A stretch of 64,000 nt of DNA, taken from the NCBI RefSeq assembly GCF_037975245.1, contig NC_092580.1:21748501-21812500 (forward strand), given 5' to 3'. Positions 23,624-38,600 of the stretch are shown here, piece after piece (the first letter of the stretch is position 1; every line of letters begins with the position of its first letter). This stretch comes from Apostichopus japonicus. Taxonomy: Eukaryota; Echinodermata; Holothuroidea; Aspidochirotida; Stichopodidae. The notes under the pieces were generated by a model that saw only the letters and a program-made list of their open reading frames with translations, was not told the DNA's origin and did no database searches. The position numbers were made by a program, and so were the translations under genes.

Positions 23624-26600
23624 TCATTGCTGTTTACACTCATTTTGAGAACTCTTATTTACATAAACTACTCTATTACGCGCTTTCTTGGATTTTTTCG
23701 GAGATGCAGTCCTGCGGTCGCAGTTCTTATCCTGTAAAACGCTATGTTCAATAGTTTCATCCGATGCGATCACCTCTACGTCATCACTGATCGAAACTTT
23801 CTTTGTCTTAGAGTCACTGTTGCAATCAATTTCTTCATCTCCAACAAGTTCAACATTTTGTCTCTTTTTGCCTCTGCTCTCGTCCGCACTATCGGAACCC
23901 CCATCTTCAGTTGTATCATGAGCCGCCGTCACCCCACTGGTGACCCTTCCATCCAGCACCACCTCCGCATCTCCATCTCGGTGTAATGATGTCGTCATTG
24001 CTTGCTCTTTATCGTTTTCCTTGTCAGTCTGGTCGTCATTAACTTCCGACACAGGAGGTCTCTTCGCAATGGCAACTTTCTCGAGGTTGCCACCCTTTAT
24101 TACTTTGGCAGCCGTCTGGAGACCTGGAGGCGAAGGGGGATAAAATGGGAAGAAAATACAAATGTGTGGAGAGAAATGGGAATGGGGAGGGGGTACACAG
24201 ACTCCCCAGCAGACCATTATGGAAAATGTATGAGTCAAAAATGTAGGATGAAAGCAGACATGATGAAGTCAAATTTATTCCTGATCATGTTAAAATAAAG
24301 GAATGCGGGATTCCAAAAAGTGAATATAAAAGAGAAAACACTAAATATTTATATAGCCCCTATATATGTATACTTTATATTTCATGCTAAGTTGGTACCT
24401 GAAATGACAGACAAATACGAAATGTTCAAATCGTTTTGACTTTCAAAGCCATACAAATGATATACGCCTACACATTTTTCACACAAATCCCCAATATTTT
24501 AAAAGCATAGGCCTAGTTCCGCCAATGATAGTATTACGACCAGAAATGCAGGAAAAGTAGTATAGGATTACTGGAAAGCTTTGGGAACATTACCCGAACA
24601 CACAATCATACAGTAAACTGGCACTGGAATCTGATCCATGTTTGTGTACGACGAGATGTTTCCAATATCCCAAAAATCGTTGAAAAATAAAACATCATAC
24701 ATGTCGTACTCGCTTCTGTAAACATAATTTTAATGCACTTTATGTCTGCATGATTTGTTATTTAAATGTGGGCATGACCAATCACATGAAAGTTATACAT
24801 GCGATTTTTATGATCATCCACACCCCCCCTTCCTCCGGCCCCTAATTCGTAGTGGCTGGGTTTGGATAGCTTTGAGGGTGCTCACGCAGGGAAGTCTTCT
24901 ACATTGCTCGCACGCACCACAAAACAATATCAAAGGGAACGGGGTCCCTTATCTCTCCCGCCCCTAGTACTGCACCCATGGTAGCAACAAAGTTCCGCAG
25001 TCAATTAAAACATGCAACCAATTGACTAATACAGCATATAACGAAATGTTCAAGCTACAACGCAACGTTTCCTCCATTCCGATGAACACGCTTTTATTTC
25101 AATTGTCAGTGTCCGGACGTAGGAACGACTGAACACATAAACCTAGCGTCACCTCCCGACAAACCCGCGATGTATCGATCCTGAGAGGAAAAGTAGTTGT
25201 CGGCCACAATACAGTAATTGCACACAATGTGTATCAGTACAACGTACATAGGTATGTGATGAACAAAGACCTTAATTGTACGTGATACGATACCGCGGCT
25301 GTATGAACACAATAACCTTTTACAAGTGATATGCAACCGTCTGCTGATTGTGTGCACCGTTCATAGGTAAAAATATATACAAAGGTTCAACCAGTGTGCA
25401 AAACATTCAGTGAAATAGGTCAAGAGGGATACGTGGTGATAATTTCAGAACAGAAAACCATTTTTCAGTGAAGGTTCGAAGGCTCCGTTTGAGACGAGGT
25501 TTGCCAAGTGATACACCGTGTACTCGGCAATACATTATGAATCCATATGCTGTGGTAGATATGCAGGTATATTGAACACCGCGGGTATTGTGTGTAGAGA
25601 CATTGCGATGTTTTAACGAAAAGGGCTACAGGGTCTGCTGCATAGCTCCTTTCACTAATATTTCAATGCGGAGCTTGTTAACGCTATATCCGCTAAATGA
25701 CGTGCATTTCCAGTTTGATTCGTTTTATTACAGGGAAAATAAATTAGATATTTATTTAAAGAGAAAAAAAGGTGCGTTGACACATCGGAAGCCAACAGTT
25801 AATTTAGACGTTTAGATATAGGCTAGGCCTAGGTTATTGTAAGTTGTAGGGGGAAGAAGGATGCATGCCAGTTTAGTTATTACATATTCAGGACTGGTTA
25901 TGAAATTTAAGCTTTACACCAAGGGAAGATTGAGTGGTACAGAAAATGAACTTCTTAATTACAATGATTTATCGGTACTAAAAGCAGTGAATAATCAGTG
26001 TGAGTGAAAGTCCTTATATTGTTTTAAGTGGTTTCTTCCTGACCTGAACAATTAAGGCTGTAGTGTAACAATCCAACTTTAACGTAACTATTGGAACTAA
26101 TGTTTAACCAGTTTGAAGAATTTTGGGTGGGAAATTGTTTTATTGGGGGTCTTTTGAAGGCTTATTTTGACCTGTTGGTTTAGGACATGGTCATTCGCAT
26201 CGTGGGCTAGAACTGGGTATGCAGTCCAACGGTTCTAGTGCGATTCTGCCATTCCGCCATAGGTTTCGATCTGTTCCGCCATGGCGGAAAGGCTCGAAAC
26301 CTATGGCGGAAAGGTGCATTTTAGGAATGGATTTTACACAGAAATGTATCGGTGAAACTTTTCTGATTTAACATGGAAAGATAGGTACACCCTCTTCAAA
26401 TGGGACGGTTCGCTGGATAGACTGAATTGAAGTTAAGACAACATTAGGGAATAGATACACAGTCTTTAATGTACATGTTGATTGAATAGTTTTAATTGTA
26501 AGTTCCTTAGAGTCGATACACTGTCTTCAAATATATAATATAGTTGGTTGAATAAATCAAATTGATTGTTAATTAAAAAGATTGACTCTGATTGCTAATT

Positions 26601-29600
26601 TAAATGACCGATTTTGTGGATTTTGCGGGCCTAGGTAGTGTGCTCTTTCCGCCATACAAAAGTGCTTTACCACCTTCGGAGTAAAGCATGACAACATTGT
26701 TATCACTGTTTGCCCTCGCAAGCATGTTTCTGTAGAGCTAATGTAACTCTCATATACGCCACTTTAAGTAGCTCATCTGAGCATTAATGAGTTATAAAAA
26801 CGATGATTTAGCTCATTCTTTGCATCATGACTGTACATGTCTACTAGGTTTGTATTGACCAAAAAAAAAAAAACCTTTTAATTAAGACCAAATTTGACCT
26901 TGAAATGCCCACATAGTCCAAAATATATTGGTAAAATGTGATTTTTGAGGGTGCTGTTCACAGGCATTGTTGGGCATATGACCCTGAAAATGCAGTTTAT
27001 TCGTAGTCCTTTTAATATGCTAGTGTACCACCCTCTTAATTGTTAAGCACCTGTACGCTAATTCTAAGAAGTTGTCATTAGAATTACTCGCAATTTTTGT
27101 GTTGGAAATTTGAGTAGATAACATAATATACACAAACTTTCTACTTGAGTTTTTTAAAAAAAAGGGTCAACACACCACTGAAAAATGGTGTTTAAAGAAA
27201 AAATTGAAATTTACCCTTAGGGCCAAATTGGACCCCAATTAGGGCCAGAAGTGAGATTTCTCAAGTTTAAAGGCGCAGTTCGTAAAACATACGACCCGCT
27301 TGACTTTCTATTGGCACTTTTCCTGTACAACTACCACTGGACAAGGATACTATGCAAATTAAATCTCAAACATGCCTTGTTTGTGAATATGAAGCACACT
27401 CAAAGTATGGCCAGTAAAGGGCCCCTATCTCATTTTCTGCCATTTTAATTACTTGATACGAAAAATTTAGACCGTAAAATGTTCCTCAAAATTAACTAAA
27501 TTAGAAGACTGATCACATGTCTTCCACAATATCTGCAATATCAGACATTAAATAATTTACATTTATGCAAAAGATGCCTCCAAACTTGAGGGAAAATTTA
27601 GGGCTTTTAAAATGCAACCTGGATATGGTTGCTAGGCGTGGCCGTATCCTAGCAACGAAAAGTTTTAAAAAGATTTTTTGCCCAATTTCAACCTTTGAGA
27701 TATGTGGCAAGACACCGTATCAATTTCAGGCGATTCGGAGAGGGTTGACGTGGAATTGACCCAAAAATCTGTTGACTTGGCATGGATTGACCCAACTGTA
27801 TTCGGTCGCAAAAACTCAAGTCACCCTCCTAATCGACAAATCCCTCTTGAAAAATAGTGAAAGTAGGACACTCGTTATATGACATTTAAACTAGTCATAA
27901 TTTTGAATTTCATTGAAGTTCAATTTTCATAAATTAATAACTGATAAGATGAAGCATAAGGGGAAGGGGAAGGGGGGAGGGGTTGGAGGATGTGTGCCCT
28001 AACCCCTAAGTTTTCTTGTTAATTGGGCTTTATACTGGTGCATTTTGGCACTTCCAAAAATTTGTCCCCAGTGGGTATATGAGATAAGCTATATATGCAT
28101 TTGGGTGTTACTTGGAATCACTTTGGTACTTTAGAATATGGATGACAGTAAAAAGCTATATGATGATGTTGACATCATAATGCTTCAGATGCATTTTGTA
28201 GTGATTTAATTTCTTGATTTCAGTGACTTATCTTTGAAATAAGATAACTTATGGAATGTTCTCTTTTCTGAGCTGTCAAATTATTTTGGAATGATCCAAC
28301 AGAACACAATTTTTTTGGAAGAATATTTTCTTCTGTGAATAGATGATTTTCTACCTTTTTTTTTTTTATAAAGAGAACAAACATTTTTAACTCATTTTCC
28401 ATGATGATGTCACTCTCTCAATGTAGCCAGTAGATGCGTTCCTTCAAATTAGACAAGTGTAAAATATCAGCATGTGAAGATGCTATCAGGATGTGAGTTC
28501 TACAGTCTGTCTGTTCCAGAAAATTTTCTGAATTTCGACAGTCACATCGACTGAATTTCAGAACTTGGGAGTAGTACCATTTCCAATTGAGCTCATGTGG
28601 AGAAAGCAGTCCATGTGTAAATTTTTGGGTGTCCGTGGGGGTTTCATGATTTATTTTCCCTGTTTGTGTTAAAAGTAGATATAGCATTTAAGATATAAAA
28701 AAACAAAGAAAGGCAGGATAAAGAGTGACAGTGAAGGGTTGGATGGCATATTTGCACCAAATTAACAAAGAATTATGAAAGGGATCAGAATGACCTTACA
28801 ACTATTATAAGACATATATGTTTTGTTCCTTCCTCACATCACAGCATCCAAATTTAGAAAACGGAATCAAGATGGAGCTTCCACCACTTCTCTTGACTCA
28901 CAAGAGAAACACCAAATCCATCGTCTGGGAATACTTTGGCTTGGAGTGTAGTGAAGATGGCAGCATGAAGGACCGAGACATGGCCGTCTGTAACATCTGC
29001 CTGAAGAGAATCAGCGCCAAAGGAGGAAACACCAGCAACTTATTTCAGCACGTCGGAGTTCATCATCCGGAAGAGTACGCCATCATAAGGGATAAGAAAC
29101 TGACGTGTTACGGCACCCCTCGGAACAAAGATGCTGTGGTAGTCCCCGAGGAACTGCACAGGAAGGTGATCTCGGTCTCGCCGGCACCAAAGATCCGCAA
29201 GAGGAAACTGCCGTCGGGTATTTCCTCGGGCCATGAGATGTATCTTCCTTCTCCGTCCCACTCCACGGCCGCCGTTGTCGGCGGTAAACCCTCTGGGGAC
29301 GCTGCCGTTAGTCCCAAGCACAGCCGAATGACTGAACATATCCTATACTTTCTTGCCAAGGAGTTGGTATCACCGGATATCATGAACAGCAGTGGTTTCA
29401 GACGGCTTCTTAACGGATTTGACTCGCATTATCCAATCCCAGACGGTCAGTACTTTCGTGTTAATTCCTTTCCAGGATTTTACAGTGGATTGCGTACGAC
29501 CATCGCAGAAGAGGTCTCCCGCATGTCATTCTTCTCCGCCACCATCGACATTCTACCGCTGCCCGGTGACGGTGGGGGTTCATATCTAATCTTTTCCGTA

Positions 29601-32600
29601 CATTTCATTAACGATAATTGGGTCTTGAAGCATTGTTGCCTGGTTACTATGTATGTCCCTCCCAAGCAGGCAATTGAAGCAACAGCTGATGGATTGATCT
29701 CTCTTCTCGTGCCCTGGAATCTACCTCCTGAGAAACTCACCTGTGCTATAACAAAAGAATCGCGAGATCTCACCAAAATCTTGGAATATTTGGGATGGCC
29801 GCAACTGCCGTGTTTCGGTTCACGACTCCACCAAGCTGTCAATTCAGCTCTCGAGAGTGATAGCATAGCGACGCAATCGATAAATGATTGCAGGAACTTG
29901 ACAGCTAGCTTTTTGCAAAATGTTGAAAAGAAAAGGAATTTATGGAAAGTCAAAGAAGAGTTGGACCTTTCTGATTATAGTCTTCAAATTGTAAGTAGCT
30001 TGTTTGCGATAGCCAATGGAGCTGATACATGTCACAGCAATGTGTCATTCAATCTCTCTATCGGTCTCTCTCTCTAACGATTGAAGTATAATATTCATTT
30101 ATCTAGTCTGTCCATTAATGTATCATTCAACATTTATCAGTTCAAAGAGTGTTGCTCCCAGCCCAGTTGCTCAAGTTGTTGCGAAACCAGGGCTTAGTAA
30201 ATGTTTACATAAAGGGTAGGTTGAAAGGTCGTTTAAGGTCAAGTCAATCCAAACATGAAATCCTGTGAAATGCTTCTCCTTTAGATTCCATCGCATCTGG
30301 ACTAAATTTGGCGTCCGTGGTCAGCTGGTCAGAGGATGTCAAGGGTCATATATGGTCATAATTGGCCAATATGGATCTTCTGCTTATGGCTTTAACCAAT
30401 TTTGACCACAGTTGCCAACATTCAACATTCACGAGTTGAGCTGAATGTGGATCATCTTGGGTGTTTTTTGTTGGGGGGTGGGGGGGGGGTAGCTAGAAGG
30501 GAGTTGCCATTTCAACAATTTTTTCAGAGAAAACTTGAATATGCATCAAATCTTTCGTAATTTGTACTGCATCAAAGAAGATGCCTGGGTAAGTAGATGC
30601 CAGATAGTGGTAAAATGAATTTGAAATTTAATTCCAAGTTTGCATGGCACTTTGTTTTTTCAGGATCGACCTGGCAGCTGGCAGTCTACACAAGAGATGA
30701 TGAGCAGTGTGATAAAGCTGGAACCAGCTATTAGAAAAGTCCTCACAGACATCGAAGAGCCTCTCTTGGATGGTTTTCCTCTGTTCAAGGCTGTCAACGC
30801 TGCATTGGAGGTAATCACTGAAATAACAGGCATCCTCACGAGTGAGCATTACGTGACCCTCTCATCGATCAAGCCTCTTCTCCATCTGATGACCACGTCC
30901 ATTTTGGCAGTCGCTGTTGATGACCACGAAGTGACCAAAAACCTTAAGAAACACATCGCAGAAACTCTGGTTGCTAACTACCAAGAATATCGCTGTCAGG
31001 TTGTCTTGAACATCGCTACTCATCTGGATCCACGATTCAAAGCTCTATTCAGCGACCAGAGTCAAGCTGAAAACGTTTCCGAAATACTCATCACCGAAGG
31101 CGTCGAGAACTTTCAGACGACAAACAGCAATGGAGACGGCGATGTGAAGGCTGAGTCAGCAGAGAGTGAACTTTCCAAAGGCAAACAGGGTGGTGCATTG
31201 ACAAAGAAGAGGAAAAGCCTCGGTAAACTGTTGGAGGAGCTGAAGACCGCCTCTGACATAGAGACGCCACCCACCAAAATTCTCCGTAAAGAACTCAATT
31301 CGTACCTCTCGGCGCCAAAGGTGGACAGTGAGTGTAACCCGCTCGACTGGTGGAAATTGCAGTCTGGTAGTTACCCAAACCTTGCCGTCTTGGCGAGGAA
31401 GTATTTGAGTGTTTGCGCCACGAGCGCACCATCTGAAAACCTCTTCAACCAGAAGGACGAATCCCCGTTTTTGAGTGGAATGCTTAAAGACCCAGAGGAG
31501 GTGAACATGGCAATATTTTTATCAAGAAACCTGCAGAGTACTCTCTAATGTGCTGACTGGGCTATGCTAGACAATTGATATTTGGGGCATGGAGGTAGAA
31601 TTTATATCGGCAAAAATGAATGAGTTTCTTGCCATTCATAGACTTCAACTGGGAATGATAACGATTAGATTTTTCATAGCAATTTGTGAGGTTTGTGCAG
31701 TTTACTTGTGATAAAAGATTTCTCTGTACAAAATTGTCCTTTGCATTTCTTTGTGTTTGTAGCATGTTGGGTTTCCTAGTATACTGTTCTGCTAATTAAA
31801 TTCCAGGCCAAGATCAGAGAGTATATAGGAATTGTCCATACAGTTTAGCATGTCAATTGCTTAACAAGGTTCTAAAGTACCTTCAGTTTTCATAATTCGC
31901 AATCATTGATTCGACCTATGTAATATATATAGATATCTCAGGTGGGATTGGTTGGTGGGAGTTTTGGGCTATTGTTATAATTTGTTAAGCATGCTGGGGG
32001 ATTGTTATTACTAACAAATGAAATTTCAAAATAGCAAGAAACATTTCAATATTTTTATAATGGTTTTATTTGTTCACTTTTGATATGTTAACCAGATAAA
32101 TGTTTTGAAGAAAAGACACCAACGTGGGTAAAGTTTATGTGGGTAAATATATGATGTCACTGCACAGTGAATGTTGAATGTTCCAATCATTGACAGTTTG
32201 CACTTTACAGTAAAGGAGATATGTATATTGGTCCAAATGAGTACATTTGTCCAAATGCCTTTAATTTTCATCAAAGTAAAATTGCTGATTTTATGTGAGG
32301 TTGTTTATTATTTTGTTTAATTACTATGGATTCCATATAACCGAAAGAAAATGAGGATAATAATTCATGTTTGGTTAGATTTCAATACAGTTGAGGCTTT
32401 GAATGTTCATTGACATGGTTTGATAGTGTATTTATTTATGTATATGTCCTAAAGCACAGACCAACAATTATTTTACAGCAGATAAAATCATGGATGAAAC
32501 GAACGAAAGATAAGTGACAATCGTGGAAAGGAGTAGTTATGACAGTAAACTTTTTGTTACGAAAGGAATCAAGTGTCTGAAATCTTTGATCATATCCTAT

Positions 32601-35600
32601 TGATTTACTATTACTTTGCATGTACAGAAGTAAACTTTGAAAACAAATCTATATACTATTTCTTTTCTTCTCTGCTTTTCACTTTATGCATATTAAAGAA
32701 ATACAAACATATTAATAATGTCAAAACTACCCCAAATTGATTGAATGTGCTCCTGCAATATCTTCATATTCACTACTAAGCTTATTATTATCAAGTAGAT
32801 CTATATCAGTTTATACAAGCTTGACATTATTTAATAATACTTTGTGGATGAGCAATAACTCCTCATTCTCTCCTCCCCATTCTTGATCTGTGACAAGCAT
32901 GGTGTACAGTAGGTAGCTTGGTAGTATTTGAATGTGACAGTATTCAATATTGCTGCCTAATGATAAGGTGTGCCACTTTTGAAATCGAATCTCTCTCATC
33001 TCAATTAAAAAATATCACAAACATATTTTATTGTTTTTAAGAGATTATGTCATCTTTATTGCTTCAGAAGAAAGACCAGTAATAAAGCACTACCTTGTCT
33101 ATGAATGAGTTGCCACCAGCCCTTGGTATTTTCATGGTTTCATTGCATGTTAGCGACCAGAAGATGACAAGTTAAAATATTTGAAAATGAGCAAAGTTTG
33201 CTTAAATACACTCTCAAGTGGGTTTTCCCCCTTAAAGTCAGATGTCCCACTGCCCTTAAAAGTTTGTGCCCCCCCCCCACCCCCCATCAAATCCTCTTCT
33301 GCAGTCCCTGATAGCTACAGCAATATCCATACATTTCTTACTCATATTTATTACAGAGCAGGAGGAACGTTATGATTTTCGATGTATAATATTTTTATAC
33401 ATTGGAAGAATAAATAAATGAAACTGTCACAGTGCTTAATCTTTCCAGTAGTAATAAACCTGTAAACATGTAATTAAAAAAAAAAACAATGAACCACTGA
33501 CCTTCATTCCCTTTCATCTTGACCTTTTCTCGGAGGTCGCTGATTTTAAGCTCCATTTTGAGGTTGACAACTTTACTCTTGTCCAATTCCTTCTTGAGGT
33601 CATTCAGCCTGACTTGATATTCGCTCTCTTTCGTCTCCGATGTCATGCGCATCATTCGTTCGGTATTTAACTCCTTCCTGAGTTTGTCACTTCCTTTTCT
33701 GCGTTTCAAGCGAGAAAACAAAGAGAAATTAGTAAATAATTTGCATTTCAAATACACCACAATCTCCCCATCCCCACCCTGATGATTACATCTCTGACCA
33801 GAGCTCCATGTATGTTACCGTACTAACAAGAAGACCAGATCACTAGTTAAATATGAATCACTCATAGAAAGAAACTTATTACACCTAATACCGAATAATT
33901 GCTGAGCTCAGAAAACCAATTCATACTGTACCTTTTGAATTCCAAATAGCAATAAGTTTAAAGATTTCAAGATAAAGCAAAATGGAGTATTCATCTGCCA
34001 AGGTGCATTTATATCTGCAATAGCATATAGTCACAATGTCAGAGTACTACGTCATTTCGGTTAATTTATATGTCACCAGTATCGATATGAACATATTTCT
34101 AAACAGGAGCATCAAGATTAAGACTATATGACAATCTATACGCATTACCATTAAGATGTAAACTGAAAGGTTTATAAATGGTCATAGTGGAAGGCTAAAG
34201 ACTTACGGAAGGCTACACTGCCCTTCGTATCCTCACCTCCAACCAATCAATATGCACAATTTGTCAGTGGAGTTTTTTGACATCAAACTTAAAAAGAATG
34301 CAATGAAGTGATGCGATTTAAAAAAATTGTGACATTATGATGACATTGGTGACACTACGCTAAATAATCATGACAATGCAAGCTGCTCAACCTTTATTCT
34401 TGTCGGCTGACTGAATCTCTGAACAGAATTAGTAAGAAATAAAGAAGAGCAGTTTAATCTGTAATATCCTAAATGTAGTGGAAAATTTTACTGTTGGTAA
34501 GCTTGCATATGCTCCATTCTTACTAGGGAGCAATAAAGAACTTGTTAAGATTTTATTGGTAGAAAAACTTTCTTGCTTTTTTGTTAATATGAGATATGTA
34601 AAGTCAAACAAATTTTGTTTACTTTGCTTGCTCCAGGAGAAATGCCAGTCCTCCTTCTGATGTGTTGTTTTCCTCGACTGGCTTGTCTGTATGATGCGGC
34701 TGTGGCATCTGAAATGTAAATACACCAAAATATTTCAATTTTCATCATTTTATTGGAAAATATGACAGAATCTTTTTCTAAAGGATGGGGAATTGTATAG
34801 TAAATAGAGTTGTTAGTAAAAATTATGAAAGAGAATAATAAACAAGAATACAAAAAATGTTGTAGTCAAGTATTTAAGGCAGTGGACTTGTGATCTTTGG
34901 TTTTCAGGTTCGAGTCCTGACCAGATCATTATGTTGTGTCCTTGGGCACGGCACTTTTTCTCCATCACCTCTCTTAACCCAGGTGTATAAATGGGGACTG
35001 GGAGGTAACTTGTAATATAGTTGTGTGTGCCCTTTTGTGGCTGCACCCTATGGGAAGTCCCCCATTGGACACGTAAATGTGGTGCATGGTAGTGCTCAGG
35101 AGGGATTGTTTGATTTGTGCATATATACTTGGTGTGTGGGTGTGACAAGGTACCAATGACCTGGTTATAAGTGTTGTAAAGTTGTGCGAGGGGGCCTTGG
35201 CCTCAAAACAAAACTGTCAACCTTCAACTTTGAAAAATAAACTAACGGCAAAGTAATGCAGATGAGAAACTCTTAGTAACAGCAATATTCTGCAATATTA
35301 TATTCTGCAAAATATGGCCAGAAAAAAAGGCAGGAAAGCTGCTGGTGGTATAGATACAAGGAGAGGACATGGTACCTAAACTGTACCAAAACAAGGCACA
35401 TTTTGTTTCTTAATATTTTTATTTTTATATTTTAGTGAATGCTGGAGGGATTTATCTTTTCAGTTATGGTCAGTTTGGTGTTACCTTGGCAGATTTGGTG
35501 CCTTCAGATTCATTTAATTTCTGGAGTAGTGTTTGATTTTGTTGTCTGGTTCTCACCAGCGCCTGCTGGACTTCCTTCACCTGATTCACCGACACTCGTC

Positions 35601-38600
35601 CATCATCGGTTTGAAGGAGGTTGACGACTTGTAACTACGAGTAAAACAAAATAAACTCTGAATATAGTAATTATATTAAATATACAGCTGAAAATTAATC
35701 AAATTTAAAATAAGACTAAAATTGTTGTAAAAATTGTACCACGGTTTATTTCATTGATTTTATTGTTGTCAGTAGTGCTTTTAGGCAAATGACATCTGTG
35801 ACAAGTACAGCAGGGAGCTGAGAGAATTCTATTATTGCTATACAAACCTGTCAGCTATTGTCGTGTTGCACAGATAGGGTGGGCCACTAGCATGATATCA
35901 GACAGGATGACTAATGAAGGACTGGAGGAGTTACAAGTATACACAGACTTATAGTCATAAACCATTAGTAAAATCTTGTGGAAAACTCTGTACGTTACAT
36001 ATTTACATATTTAAATAAGGACATTGGCTGGCTGCTCGCCCAGTTGTAAATGCAAAAATGCCAATATATGTATACTTTCATTTTTACACTAAGACCACTA
36101 AAGGATGCTCACACGTAGTGTTTCAAAAACTTAAGTAGTTGTATCGTACACCGATTTTTCTTTAGCTTTACTTTGAAAGAAATCTTATCAGAAATGTGGC
36201 ACATACCAGCGTCCTGCGAGAGGTCATGGTGGAGGAATGGAGGACAGTGCAGAGACTGTTCACACTATACTTGCAAGTACCAGATGTATGGCCACCTTGA
36301 CTCCCAGTTGACAGTAACATATTTAGAAGGAGGCATGTATTCACTTTTTGCTGCCTCACAACATAATCCAAATACTGGTAAGGAAGACCTTCATTAATGC
36401 TACAGGAATTACAGCCTATTGTCATTAATTAAAGACTGGGTTTAGCAAACAAATACTTCAAAGTGGAGTACATAAATCAAAACTTTCAGACAATGAATTA
36501 TGCAAATGAGCAAAAATTAAACTGCTAACCTTTAGCTCCTGAATCCTGTGCTTGTGGAAGTTGGCTCGTTTCTTGGCAGACTCGTACTGCACCGACAAGG
36601 AAATATACTTCTTCTCAATTTCATGCCTTTTGACTTCGACCTGAACACAAGAATGAATAACATATCGTATTATTTCTTGAATGCATTCTTAAGTGGGGAT
36701 ATGTAAAGAAAGCCTTTTCAAAATTTTCAATTACAAAACAAGAGATAATGATCACTCTCATGCACGTTCATTTATGAACTGTAAGTTTGATTAATAATAA
36801 TAATACTAATATTGAGGATTTATAAAGCGCAGACATATCCACCGATAACGATGCTCAAGGCGCATCACAATAGTACCCTGGTCAAAGATAACCTGTCAAC
36901 ATATAGACAATCCCTCCACATGGCAGCAGCTAAACAGCGCCAAACTGACTGTTTATCTCACAGGTCCTCATTTATACACCTGGGAGGGAGGCTATGGAGA
37001 TAAAAGTGCCTTGCCCTAGGACACAACTCAATGATCTTGCCAGGAATCGAACCTGCAAGCCTTAGATCACAACTCTACTGTCTTAACCACTAGGACACAA
37101 CACTCTCACATAATACTGTCATTTGTATTGGAATGCTTCACAGTGTTAGACAAACTCGGCTTACTGTTATTCAAGGACTTTCGTAAAATTCCTAAATGTA
37201 TGGGCAACGACTACTTTGCATCACAAAGCCAGATGGTTATACCTTTAAAGAGTGGGGAAATAGCTCAAAGATCAGCAGAACCTTATAAACTAAAATAATA
37301 TTATTTTATAATCCTGTTGACTTACTTCAGCAAACAGGGAATTCCCTTTCCTATTTGGATCCTGAGATTCTAATCTGAAGAGCTCCAACTCTGCCTGTTT
37401 CTCCTCGAGTCTCTCCCTGCACTCCTGTTGAAAATAAAGGAATTGCAAATATTTCTTAGTGCAGATTACCGTAGTGTAAGATTTATATTGACTTTCGACT
37501 CACAAGTTCTTCTTGAACAAAGACTTCACTAAGGTTTTAAGAAGAACAGATAATGTACAGTACAAACACTCATTTCAATTATACAGTCTCTTAATACTGT
37601 TAAGTTAAGACCTGACGTTTCGATCCTAGCAGGAACACCTTCTGATGCTTAAAGGTCGCCTCGGAAGAAGATCCTACTGGGATAAAAACATCACGCCCTC
37701 TAACTTTTAAATATCAACACACAGAGGCTTTTTTGCAGTAGATAAGCAATTTGCTAACACTTCTACTTCTCAGTTTTGTAATACTGTTTGAAACAAACAC
37801 TGTTGTCGAATGATCTGAACAAATACCAGGTCATGTGAAGGACCACTATCAAATAATGAAGTTTATTCAGTAAAAATGAAGGCACCAGCTAGATTCACTT
37901 TTTATATGAAGATATGTATATATTATCTTCATTTGGATGTTCAATATTCCAATAATATGCTGAATCTTGAGAACTCAACCTTTCATAACCTTGAATCTTG
38001 CAACGTTCATGCATATGTAATAACTTTGTATTCCACGACACACTCCCTCAATGTGTACAAACCTCTATTGCACGCTGGTAGGATACACACTGTTGATGGC
38101 GGTCATCAGCTATCTCTTGTAACTCTTCTAGCCTTTTGTTTGAACTGGAAATGGTCATCTCCTGCTGCTTACAAATCTCCTCGCTTTCTGTTAACTTATC
38201 CATTAGTAACAACTGGTACAGGAATAAAACAAAGAATTAATTATAATTAAGGCATATAGGTGGACATCAAGGTGGACATAGGTCGACTTAAAATTCTTAT
38301 CATGGGTCTGGCAATGGTGCTGCCAAACATGCTAGAATATAATTACCACTAGTAAAGACTCACAAACTTGTCAACACCACAGACCTGCTTTCAGCAACGA
38401 TAGACAGAAAAATTAAAGTTGTTTGCTAGCGAAGAAGCGGTGCCAGTCATAGGTTTGTAACAACACTTCTGACGGGGAGAATCAATTGTCTTAAATCCCA
38501 TAGCAACGGAGAGAATCAATTGTCTTAAATCACATAGCAACGGAGAGAATCAATGGTCTTAAATCCCATAGCAACGGAGACATTCACTGGTCTTAAATCT

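Noticed and set aside
24124-24238. N-terminal extension of the last SPDL1 exon frame up to an upstream ATG
   Set aside because: This part is a Phe/Pro-rich translation of the polypyrimidine tract before acceptor cctccag at 24124; the exon starts at 24123.
23688-24298. Open frames on the + strand opposite the last SPDL1 exon
   Set aside because: Shadow frames; the minus strand continues Spindly in phase and ends in the expected CaaX box.
29040-29953. Open frames on the minus strand opposite the BED/hAT gene
   Set aside because: They mirror a GC-richer coding exon and show no family resemblance; the + strand frame has recognisable domains and splice sites.
34813-35148. 111-codon minus-strand frame
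   Set aside because: It is the complement of a tRNA-derived SINE body.
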